Assembly (NCBI RefSeq): GCF_002177115.1
Contig: NZ_MVAG01000081.1
Location: forward strand, 17,355-81,354
Direction of reading: 5' to 3'
DNA: 64,000 nt
DNA from: Chryseobacterium mucoviscidosis
Lineage (GTDB): Bacteria; Bacteroidota; Bacteroidia; Flavobacteriales; Weeksellaceae
Below are positions 53,730 to 61,228 of this stretch, in pieces. Below the pieces are notes generated by a model. It worked only from the letters and a program-made list of their open reading frames with translations, was not told the origin of the DNA and searched no databases. A program made the translations under genes and the position numbers. Positions within the stretch are counted from its first letter, which is position 1. Each line of letters begins with the position of its first letter.

Positions 53730-54289
53730 TGAAAAATTTAATAACAATTTTAGGAATTTTTCTTGTGTTTTATTGTAAAGCGCAGCAATACCCTTTAAAT
53801 ACAAATTATAGAATTATTCCCGACAATTCTTATATTAAAGATACTAATAATGAGTACAATAAATTTATTGGAAATTGGAAAACTACAATCAATGGAAAAC
53901 AGATCACTCTATTAATTAGTAAGGAAGATAACAGAAGTACAAGTTTATTTAATCGACATTTTTATAGAGATGTTTTATTAATACGATATAAAGTTTTAGT
54001 TAATAATCAAATTGTTGAAGATACTATGAATTCTTCAAATGATATGGTTAACGCAATTAGCATGGGAACACAAATTGATGGCTCCGTTCTCTTTGATTAT
54101 AAGGGATTGAAATGTTTGATAGGAAATGGATTTATCACTCTTGAATATATTGATTCTACACATCTAAAATGGAATTATCAGCCCCAATCTACCGTTGTAA
54201 CGAATAAAAGTTGTTCGGATTACCCAACGGATGGTGTAAAAATAAATCTTCCATATGAGCCATCAGATATAATTTTTACAAAACAGTAA
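53729..54289 (+). CDS. Exported DUF6705-like protein, copy 2
   Basis: A 186-residue protein with a GTG start that overlaps the stop of copy 1 by one base (TAGTG), so translation is coupled. 'NSYIKDTNNEYNKFIGNWKT', 'HFYRDVLLIRYKVLVNNQIV' and 'LPYEPSDIIFTKQ' line up position by position with copy 1: a recent duplication. The signal peptide is short (about 18 residues). Function unknown. Confidence 0.82.
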   Translation: MKNLITILGIFLVFYCKAQQYPLNTNYRIIPDNSYIKDTNNEYNKFIGNWKTTINGKQITLLISKEDNRSTSLFNRHFYRDVLLIRYKVLVNNQIVEDTMNSSNDMVNAISMGTQIDGSVLFDYKGLKCLIGNGFITLEYIDSTHLKWNYQPQSTVVTNKSCSDYPTDGVKINLPYEPSDIIFTKQ

Positions 54290-54323
54290 AGTAAATCCAT
54301 CAAAAATTCGAAAAATAAAAATA

Positions 54324-54890
54324 ATGAAAAAAGCACTAATAATTACATCATTAGGAATTGCGCTATTTTGTAATGCTCAACAAATCCTCCCTTTAACAAC
54401 CAAAAACTATAATGTACCGTTAAATGCTTATATAAAGGATATAGACAACCAACTCCCCGACTTTGAGGGTACATGGAAAGGGACTTGGAATAATAAGACA
54501 TTCATAATTAATTTTAAGAAAGTAAAGTATCACGAAACATTTGCACAGCAAAATCCGTATGATAAAGATTTATTATTTGGTAAATTTCAGGTGAAGGATG
54601 CTAATGGAAAAATTCTTTTTGATAATCTTTCAGTTAAGGATATTTATTCAAAAATCCAAGGAATGCATATTAACCCAAGTGGTAAATATGAGTTGATGTA
54701 TATGGATCCGGAATTATGTAATAAAGTTGGAACGATTATGATTGGATTTAATAATCCTACAAAAACAGAATTGAAGTTCAGATATAAAGATTATCCGCAA
54801 AATATTGATTCCGGATGTTTTTATTATGGTAAACCTGCAGATCAGCAACCTGATCCATTACCTAAAGAGATTATTCTTACTAAAATATAG
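54324..54890 (+). CDS. Exported DUF6705-like protein, copy 3
   Basis: A 188-residue protein with signal peptide MKKALIITSLGIALFCNAQ, more diverged than copies 1 and 2: '[20 protein letters not shown]', 'NPYDKDLLFGKFQVKDANGK' and the end 'LPKEIILTKI'. It is separated from copy 2 by 34 bases and directly followed by the second palindromic terminator. An older duplicate in the same cassette. Confidence 0.82.
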   Translation: MKKALIITSLGIALFCNAQQILPLTTKNYNVPLNAYIKDIDNQLPDFEGTWKGTWNNKTFIINFKKVKYHETFAQQNPYDKDLLFGKFQVKDANGKILFDNLSVKDIYSKIQGMHINPSGKYELMYMDPELCNKVGTIMIGFNNPTKTELKFRYKDYPQNIDSGCFYYGKPADQQPDPLPKEIILTKI

Positions 54891-54893
54891 CCC

Positions 54894-54932
54894 CCAAAAA
54901 ACCGGTTAAGAAAATTTTTCTTAACCGGTTTA
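54894..54932. terminator. Palindromic terminator, right copy
   Basis: The same AAAAACCGGTTAAGAAAA palindrome as at 51229-51268, between the converging DUF6705-like operon and accA. Confidence 0.85.
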
Positions 54933-54937
54933 ATTTT

Positions 54938-55894
54938 TTATCCTTTAAATTGCCCCATCGCAATGAATTTCTCCTGTCTCTGGGTTTCAAGTTCTTTTCC
55001 AGTGAATTTTGAAAAGGCTTTGATGTTCTGCAATATTGAATTTTTAAGGTTCAGATACGTTGTTTCCGGATCGTAATGCGCTCCTCCAAGAGGTTCTTCC
55101 ACAATTCCGTCGATGAATTTTTCTCTTAAAGCATCTTTCGGAGTCAGGTTCAGAGCGTTTGCCGCATCTTCTTTATGATCCCAGTTTCTCCAAAGGATGG
55201 ATGAGCAGCTTTCTGGTGCAATTACCGTATACCATGTGTTTTCCAACATATATACTTTGTTTCCTACACCAATTCCCAAAGCTCCGCCACTCGCTCCTTC
55301 ACCAATAATGTAGGTGAAAATAGGAGTTTTAAGCATCGTCATTTCGAAAATGTTTCTTGCAATTGCTTCTCCCTGTCCTCTTTCTTCCGCTTCAAGACCA
55401 GGATAAGCTCCCGGTGTATCTACCAAAGTAATTACAGGAATTCTGAACTTTTCTGCAAGCTTCATCAGTCTCAAAGCTTTTCTGTATCCTTCAGGATTCG
55501 GCATTCCGAATCTTCTGTGCTGTCTTTCTTTTGTAGTTCTTCCTTTCTGAGTTCCAATGATCATTACTTTCTGACCGTCCAGGGTTGCTAAACCACCGAT
55601 CATGGCAGGATCATCTGCGAAATTTCTGTCTCCGTGAAGTTCTAAGAAACTGCCTTTGTCCACCATTCCGTGGATATAGTCCAGTGTGTAAGGACGATCC
55701 GGATGACGGGAAAGTTGTACTCTTTGCCAAGGGGTAAGATTTCCATAGATTTCTTTTTTCTTTTCTATGATTTTATCCTCGATCTGGCTACATGCTAATT
55801 TTACATCAACACCACTTTCTTCTCCTACTAAAGAACAGGTTTGGTATTGGTCCATTAATTCTTTTATAGGAAGTTCGAAACTTAAATATTCCAT
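54938..55894 (-). CDS. accA: Acetyl-CoA carboxylase carboxyltransferase subunit alpha
   Basis: A 318-residue subunit that, with AccD, moves the carboxyl group from biotin to acetyl-CoA for fatty acid synthesis. AccA blocks: '[20 protein letters not shown]', '[20 protein letters not shown]', '[20 protein letters not shown]' and '[20 protein letters not shown]'. Full length; promoter TAAATTTG at 55917-55924. Confidence 0.97.
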   Translation of the reverse strand: MEYLSFELPIKELMDQYQTCSLVGEESGVDVKLACSQIEDKIIEKKKEIYGNLTPWQRVQLSRHPDRPYTLDYIHGMVDKGSFLELHGDRNFADDPAMIGGLATLDGQKVMIIGTQKGRTTKERQHRRFGMPNPEGYRKALRLMKLAEKFRIPVITLVDTPGAYPGLEAEERGQGEAIARNIFEMTMLKTPIFTYIIGEGASGGALGIGVGNKVYMLENTWYTVIAPESCSSILWRNWDHKEDAANALNLTPKDALREKFIDGIVEEPLGGAHYDPETTYLNLKNSILQNIKAFSKFTGKELETQRQEKFIAMGQFKG

Positions 55895-55916
55895 TCTTGA
55901 AGTAAATTAAATCTTT

Positions 55917-55924
55917 CAAATTTA
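55917..55924 (-). promoter_or_regulatory. -7 promoter element (TAAATTTG) of accA
   Basis: Exact TAnnTTTG match 22 bases upstream of the accA ATG. Confidence 0.6.
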
Positions 55925-55941
55925 TGAAAAATTATCAAAAT

Positions 55942-57666
55942 CTATTTAAAATTATTGATAGCATTGTTTATTCTGGAGATAGTCTCCTCTTTTCCAAGAA
56001 GTTCCATAATGTCCGGAACGTCTGGTCCTTTCAGTTCTCCAACCAACGACAAACGTAAAGGCATCATCACTTTACCCATTCCCAAACCTTTATTTTCCGC
56101 GAAATCATGAACCTTCTGCTTAAGATTTTCAGCATTAAAATCAGCTCCTTCAAGATTTGAAGCCAATTCCCCTAAAATTGCCGAAGTTTCATCATTCCAG
56201 GCTTTTTTGGATGCTTTTTCGTCATAAGAAGTGGGTGCTTCGAAGAAAAACTTTCCGTTTTTGTAGATGTCTTTCGGGAAAGTAGCTCTTTCTTTCATCA
56301 GCTTAATCACTTTTAACAATTTATCGTCTGATAATGTTAAATTTAAATCTGAATTTTTAAGAATATTCAGTAATTCATCATCCGAAGTTTTCTGGATGTA
56401 CTGATGATTGAACCATTCTGCTTTTTCCTTGCTGAATCTTGCTCCGGCTTTATGAACTTTGTTCAGATCAAATTCTTTTGCCATTTCATCCAGAGATAAA
56501 ATTTCTTTATCATCTGCAGGAGACCAGCCCAAAAGTGCAACCATATTGATGAATGCTTCAGGCAGATATCCGCTTTCTCTGTATCCTTTTGAAACATTTC
56601 CTGTTGCAGGATCTGTAAAATTCAAAGGAAATACTGGAAATCCGAATTTATCGCCATCTCTTTTGCTTAGTTTTCCGGAAATTCCTTTTTTAAGAAATTG
56701 TTTTACAGAAGCTAATATTTCATTGTCCTTATCATTTTCGCTTAACATTGATTTAAATCTTGGACTTTTTACTTCTGAAAAGAAAGATTTAATAATTGTT
56801 GCAGATTCATCAAAAGAAAACTGATTGTTTTTTGCTACGAACTCTTCTGTGAAAGATTTAGTAATTTCATCTATATTTTCTTTATTAATTAAAGTTGAAA
56901 CATCAGGTTTTAAAATCAAGGAAAGATGGGCAAACTGAGGCGCTTCCCAACCCATTGCTTCATATAATAAAGTGTGTAGTCCTAAAGAAGGCAGCCATTC
57001 TTCACCACGGATAACGTGAGAAATTTCCATTTCGTGGTCATCGATGATGTTGGCGAAATGATAAGTCGGCATTCCATCGTTTTTTACAAGAACTTTATCG
57101 TCTAAAGTATTGGTATTCACGGACGAATTTCCTCTAATGATGTCTACAAGATTTAATGTTCTGTCGATCGGCATTTTGAATCTCACGACATACGGCGTTT
57201 TTTCATCCAGCAATTTCTGAACTTCCTCTTCAGAAAGTGCAATACTGTTTCTCAAACGGTTTCTGGATTTATTGTCATAAGAAAAAACTTCGCCTCTTGC
57301 TTCATATTCAGCACGGATCGCGTCCAGTTCTTCAGCGGTATCAAAAGCAATGTAAGCATAATCTGTTTTTAAGATCTGCTCTGTATATTTATCGTAAATA
57401 TCTCTTCTTTCAGATTGTCTGTACGGAGCGAATTTTCCTCCTTTTTTCGGGCTTTCATCGGCAATAATTCCGCACCATTCAAGGGCTTCTTCAATGTATT
57501 CTTCTGCTCCTTCAACGTATCTTGCGGTATCTGTATCTTCAATTCTCAATACAAATTCACCTCCCTGATTTTTAGCAAAAAGATAATCGTATAATGCGGT
57601 TCTTACGCCTCCTAAATGTAAAGGTCCCGTAGGACTTGGAGCAAAACGTACTCTTACTTTGTCCAT
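55942..57666 (-). CDS. gltX: Glutamate-tRNA ligase with internal insertion
   Basis: Charges tRNA-Glu. Class I motifs: HIGH-type 'RFAPSPTGPLHLGGVRTALY' at the N-terminus and KMSKS-type 'GKLSKRDGDKFGFPVFPLNF'. Length is 574 residues against about 500 for usual GltX. The excess is a 75-residue insertion (bases 56677-56901) placed exactly between 'LSLILKPD' and 'GKLSKRDG', just before the KMSKS loop; it is rich in Lys, Glu, Ser and Phe. The in-frame TTG at 57687 is part of the promoter TAAATTTG, so I use the ATG (MDKVRVRF...). Confidence 0.95.
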   Translation of the reverse strand: MDKVRVRFAPSPTGPLHLGGVRTALYDYLFAKNQGGEFVLRIEDTDTARYVEGAEEYIEEALEWCGIIADESPKKGGKFAPYRQSERRDIYDKYTEQILKTDYAYIAFDTAEELDAIRAEYEARGEVFSYDNKSRNRLRNSIALSEEEVQKLLDEKTPYVVRFKMPIDRTLNLVDIIRGNSSVNTNTLDDKVLVKNDGMPTYHFANIIDDHEMEISHVIRGEEWLPSLGLHTLLYEAMGWEAPQFAHLSLILKPDVSTLINKENIDEITKSFTEEFVAKNNQFSFDESATIIKSFFSEVKSPRFKSMLSENDKDNEILASVKQFLKKGISGKLSKRDGDKFGFPVFPLNFTDPATGNVSKGYRESGYLPEAFINMVALLGWSPADDKEILSLDEMAKEFDLNKVHKAGARFSKEKAEWFNHQYIQKTSDDELLNILKNSDLNLTLSDDKLLKVIKLMKERATFPKDIYKNGKFFFEAPTSYDEKASKKAWNDETSAILGELASNLEGADFNAENLKQKVHDFAENKGLGMGKVMMPLRLSLVGELKGPDVPDIMELLGKEETISRINNAINNFK

Positions 57667-57684
57667 TTTAAATAAAAATTTTTG

Positions 57685-57692
57685 CAAATTTA
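57685..57692 (-). promoter_or_regulatory. -7 promoter element (TAAATTTG) of gltX
   Basis: Exact TAnnTTTG match 18 bases upstream of the gltX ATG; overlaps a false TTG start. Confidence 0.6.
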
Positions 57693-57824
57693 CTTAAACT
57701 AATATAAAAAGGTACATTTATTTGCGATAAACTAATTTTAATCATCTATTTGAACGATTAATTTTCTAAGTGTAAAAATCAATTAAAATAATTTCCTTTT
57801 CGAAAAATAACAGATATAATGCTG

Positions 57825-57832
57825 TATTTTTG
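57825..57832 (+). promoter_or_regulatory. -7 promoter element (TATTTTTG) of the glycosylation locus
   Basis: Exact TAnnTTTG match 18 bases before the ATG at 57851; its TTG (57830) mimics a start. Confidence 0.6.
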
Positions 57833-57850
57833 TGGAGTTTTAAATTCACC

Positions 57851-58786
57851 ATGGCACAAGTTAAAAAACAGAATAAGTTGTCTTTTTATATTCAGGGATT
57901 TGCAAGAGGATTATTTCCTGTAAAATCTTTCGAAAAAAAAATTGATGATCTCTATAAAACCGTTTCCAAAGAACAGCTTACAACAGTTGAAAGAAGAGTA
58001 GACTACTACAACAAAATTTCATCGGAAACCCAAGTAAATCATTCCGGAACTACAATCGCAGATCTTTTGAAGCCTAAAACTCCGAAAGCCTACTATTTTG
58101 ATACTTATGAGTATGCAAGATATTTTCCGAAAGATTTAAAGATTGATTTTGCATTTGGTGATGTCAATACCATCCTTGATTTTCCCAAAATAACGAAAAG
58201 CCGCCCTATTCACGGAAATAATGAAAACAATATTTTACTGAATCTGGACAAAGCAAGACATTTCGTCTCTGTAAAGGACAGTCTGAATTTTTCTGAAAAG
58301 AAAAATATCATGATTGGCAGAGCGGCAGTTCATCAGGAGCACCGAAAAAGATTTTATGAAAAGTATTTTAACAATCCGCTTTGTGATCTGGGACAGGTAA
58401 ACAAAAACGGAAACAAGGAATGGATAAAACCTAAGATTTCGATCGGGGAGCATTTAAAAAGTAAATTTATTTTAAGCCTTGAAGGAAATGATGTTGCCAC
58501 GAATTTAAAATGGATCATGTCTTCTAATTCTATTGCCGTTTCGCCGCCTTTAAAGATGGAAACATGGTATATGGAAGGAACTTTAAAACCAGATGTACAT
58601 TTTATCGGGATTGATGAGAATTATGAAAATCTTGAGGAAAAGCTTCAGTATTACATCGATCATGAAAATGAAGCTTTGGAAATAATACGAAAAGCCAAAG
58701 AATACAGAGCGCAGTTTAATGATAAAAATGTTGAAAATTTAATATCACTTTTAGTATTGAAAAAATATTTTGACTACATTCGCTAA
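57851..58786 (+). CDS. GT90 (CAP10-like) LPS glycosyltransferase
   Basis: A 311-residue protein. The C-terminal half carries the family 90 pattern 'KFILSLEGNDVATNLKWIMS', 'SNSIAVSPPLKMETWYMEG' and 'HFIGIDENYENLEEKLQYYI'; 'ARYFPKDLKIDFAFGDVN' lies in the first half. In Gram-negative bacteria such enzymes add xylose, glucose or other sugars to LPS. No signal peptide, so it acts on the cytoplasmic face. Sugar unknown. It begins a run of surface-sugar genes; the cupin starts 16 bases after it. Confidence 0.88.
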   Translation: MAQVKKQNKLSFYIQGFARGLFPVKSFEKKIDDLYKTVSKEQLTTVERRVDYYNKISSETQVNHSGTTIADLLKPKTPKAYYFDTYEYARYFPKDLKIDFAFGDVNTILDFPKITKSRPIHGNNENNILLNLDKARHFVSVKDSLNFSEKKNIMIGRAAVHQEHRKRFYEKYFNNPLCDLGQVNKNGNKEWIKPKISIGEHLKSKFILSLEGNDVATNLKWIMSSNSIAVSPPLKMETWYMEGTLKPDVHFIGIDENYENLEEKLQYYIDHENEALEIIRKAKEYRAQFNDKNVENLISLLVLKKYFDYIR

Positions 58787-58802
58787 AAATTATTAGACAG
58801 AT

Positions 58803-59147
58803 ATGCTAGAAATCGGAGAAAGACCTTGGGGAAAATATTATGTTTTAGCGGATGAACCACATTATAAGCTGAAAAGAATAGAAGTAAATCCGGGGCAGAA
58901 ATTATCTTACCAGTATCATCACAAAAGACAGGAACAGTGGACGATTATTGAAGGTGATGCTACCATCGTTCTGGATGATAAGGAGATCAGTTTATCTTAC
59001 GGTGAAAGTATTTTTATACCTCTTGGCGCCAAACACAGAATAATGAACCTTTCGGATAAGCCGGTTGTATTTATAGAAGTACAGACGGGAACGTATTTCG
59101 GAGAGGACGATATTGTGAGGCTCGAGGATGAATATGACAGGAATTAA
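58803..59147 (+). CDS. Mannose-6-phosphate isomerase-like cupin
   Basis: A 114-residue single cupin domain like the C-terminal domain of type II phosphomannose isomerase/GDP-mannose pyrophosphorylase (ManC). Motifs: 'RPWGKYYVLADEPHYKLKRI', 'QKLSYQYHHKRQEQWTIIEG' and 'IFIPLGAKHRIMNLSDKPVV'; the His pair and Glu/Gln residues would hold the metal. Its place next to glycosyltransferases suggests sugar-nucleotide supply. Cotranscribed with the GT90 gene and followed by a terminator. Confidence 0.88.
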   Translation: MLEIGERPWGKYYVLADEPHYKLKRIEVNPGQKLSYQYHHKRQEQWTIIEGDATIVLDDKEISLSYGESIFIPLGAKHRIMNLSDKPVVFIEVQTGTYFGEDDIVRLEDEYDRN

Positions 59148-59151
59148 GAAT

Positions 59152-59185
59152 AAAAAGGTTACAGATTGCTGTAGCCTTTTTATTT
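59152..59185 (+). terminator. Terminator after the cupin gene
   Basis: AAAAAGGTTACAG / CTGTAGCCTTTTT stem with an ATTG loop and T run. Confidence 0.85.
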
Positions 59186-59193
59186 ATGAATTA

Positions 59194-59201
59194 TATCTTT
59201 G
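59194..59201 (+). promoter_or_regulatory. -7 promoter element (TATCTTTG) of the GT4-like gene
   Basis: Exact TAnnTTTG match 45 bases before the ATG at 59247, directly after the previous terminator. Confidence 0.6.
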
Positions 59202-59246
59202 TAATCTTTTTTACTAAAATAATTAAGATTTAATATAAAACATTAT

Positions 59247-60215
59247 ATGAAAATTATTTTCCATGAGAATCAGCTTTGTTACAGAGGTACATCAAATGCA
59301 ATTTTTGATTATGCCCATTATAATGAAGAAATTCTAAATAATCAGTCTGTGATTCTTTATCCGAAAAACAGTCCTAATAATATTCCGGAAGCGATCCAAA
59401 GGTTTGAGAAGCGTTTTACGGTTTATGGGTATAATGATTTAGCCGACAGAGATAAATTCATCAGAGAATCCAATGCTGATATTTTTTATGCTATTAAGTC
59501 TGGTGAAAAAGAGAATGATATCCCAACAAATCTAATAAAAACCGTTATACATGCTGTTTTTAAATATAATGAGCCCTACGGAAATGTCTATGCTTACGTT
59601 TCAGAATGGCTCTCTAATAAAATGAGCAACGGAATATTACCTTTTGTACCGCATATTGTAGATCTTCCGAATATTGAAGGTGATTTCAGAGAAGAGCTAA
59701 ATATTCCTAAGGAGGCAATAGTATTTGCAAGATATGGCGGTTATGAAACTTTTGATATAGATTTTGTAAAAGAAACAGTAAAAAAAATAGCCCGTAAAAA
59801 TAAGAATGTGTATTTTATTTTTATGGGAACTGAAGAATTTGTGAAAAGGAATTTTTTCAGATCTTATAGAAATATCATTTTTCTTCCTCCAACTACAGAT
59901 ATAGAGCGAAAGGTGAAATTTATAAATACTTCTGATGCTTTTTTACATGCAAGAAAACAAGGTGAAAGTTTCGGGATTGCAATTGGAGAATTTTCAATAA
60001 AAAATAAACCTGTCATCACTTGGGCATATTCCGATGAGAAATCTCATTTGGAAATATTAGGAGATCGTGCTATTGTATATAAAAACAAAAATGATCTGTT
60101 TGATATTCTGAAAAACTTTCGTCCTGATGCTAAAAAAAACTGGGATTGTTATTCTCAATTTTATAACCCAAAAGCAGTTATGGAAAAATTTAAAAAAATT
60201 TTTATAGATTCTTAA
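59247..60215 (+). CDS. GT-B glycosyltransferase (GT4-like)
   Basis: A 322-residue protein. The N-terminal half starts 'MKIIFHENQLCYRGTSNAIF'; the C-terminal half has the GT-B nucleotide-sugar region: 'VFARYGGYETFDIDFVKETV', 'IIFLPPTTDIERKVKFINTS' and 'ARKQGESFGIAIGEFSIKNK', with the E-x-F-G-I-x-I-x-E motif that matches the E-x7-E of family GT4. Cytoplasmic. Acceptor and sugar unknown. It overlaps the convergent gene at 60212 by 4 bases. AT-rich. Confidence 0.85.
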   Translation: MKIIFHENQLCYRGTSNAIFDYAHYNEEILNNQSVILYPKNSPNNIPEAIQRFEKRFTVYGYNDLADRDKFIRESNADIFYAIKSGEKENDIPTNLIKTVIHAVFKYNEPYGNVYAYVSEWLSNKMSNGILPFVPHIVDLPNIEGDFREELNIPKEAIVFARYGGYETFDIDFVKETVKKIARKNKNVYFIFMGTEEFVKRNFFRSYRNIIFLPPTTDIERKVKFINTSDAFLHARKQGESFGIAIGEFSIKNKPVITWAYSDEKSHLEILGDRAIVYKNKNDLFDILKNFRPDAKKNWDCYSQFYNPKAVMEKFKKIFIDS

Positions 60216-61087
60216 AAATAACTCTTAAACATCAGTTTTAATCTTTTTTTTAATGTAAGAGGAAATTTAATAGTATCTGGGTTTATCTTTCTTCTTAATG
60301 TAGCAACAAGGTCGTTGATATTTTTTGCTTTAATAAATTCTAAACTTTGCCAGTCATTAGGATTAAGCGGATGAAAATTTTCAAGTTTTGAATAGTTATC
60401 TAAACTTACATCTTTCCATTCAGAATAGAAAGTATCAACATCGAAGTCATTCGTATGGCCCCAATTTTTTATCTTTGTGTAGATCTCATCTTCATCCCTT
60501 GCCCAAGATTGATGGATGATGTAGGAATCGATGTGATATGTAACTGGATTTTCAGGATACCTTGCATTGAAATAATCTGGAAGATTTGTTATTAAAAAAC
60601 ACGGTTCTTGATAAGGAGTAACGGCTAAAAATCCATTTTCAGTTTTTCTAAAAAGAGTTATGAATTTAACAAAAAAGTTAGCTGGTGTTTTGTGAGGATT
60701 TCTTAGAAGATATTTATGCTTTCTTAAAAAAGAACATAATTCTTTAAAATAAAGCGGATATTCATCACTGTCAATTTGAATATGCCAACCTCCCTTTCCC
60801 ATTTTTTCAGCCAGCATATTTCTTTGTCTCGTTTCTAAATCAAGAGGAGGGGTGTTAGGAATATAAAAACTGTCACTGTAAAATGAGATCTTATTTTGGA
60901 TATCCAATGATTTTATTTTAGAAAAAATATTTTCAGGAATTTCAAGTTTTTGTCCTGTCCATGTTTTACCATCCTTATCAAAACATATATAGATTACATC
61001 TGCATAATCATATACCAAAGAAAGTGAATTGAAAATATACTCATAGTCATATGATAAAAGATATCCTATTTTAATTATTTTTTTCAT
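60212..61087 (-). CDS. GT-A-like glycosyltransferase
   Basis: A 291-residue protein. 'KIGYLLSYDYEYIFNSLSLV' and 'YADVIYICFDKDGKTW' form the start of a Rossmann-like fold; 'GGWHIQIDSDEYPLYFKELC' carries a D-x-D of the metal and nucleotide-sugar site (GT2-like). The C-terminus is Lys-rich and may be membrane-associated. It is the only gene of this locus on the minus strand. No exact promoter match found. Substrate unknown. Confidence 0.72.
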   Translation of the reverse strand: MKKIIKIGYLLSYDYEYIFNSLSLVYDYADVIYICFDKDGKTWTGQKLEIPENIFSKIKSLDIQNKISFYSDSFYIPNTPPLDLETRQRNMLAEKMGKGGWHIQIDSDEYPLYFKELCSFLRKHKYLLRNPHKTPANFFVKFITLFRKTENGFLAVTPYQEPCFLITNLPDYFNARYPENPVTYHIDSYIIHQSWARDEDEIYTKIKNWGHTNDFDVDTFYSEWKDVSLDNYSKLENFHPLNPNDWQSLEFIKAKNINDLVATLRRKINPDTIKFPLTLKKRLKLMFKSYF

Positions 61088-61228
61088 TTTAAAATCTATT
61101 TTGCGAATATAGAAAAGCTTTTTTTGTTGTCAAATTAATTTAAATTCTTTTTTCTAATTTCCGATTATAGTTTTTATTGCTTTTTAATTAAAAAATTTTA
61201 TTATAATATTGCGAAATATTTGACCAAA

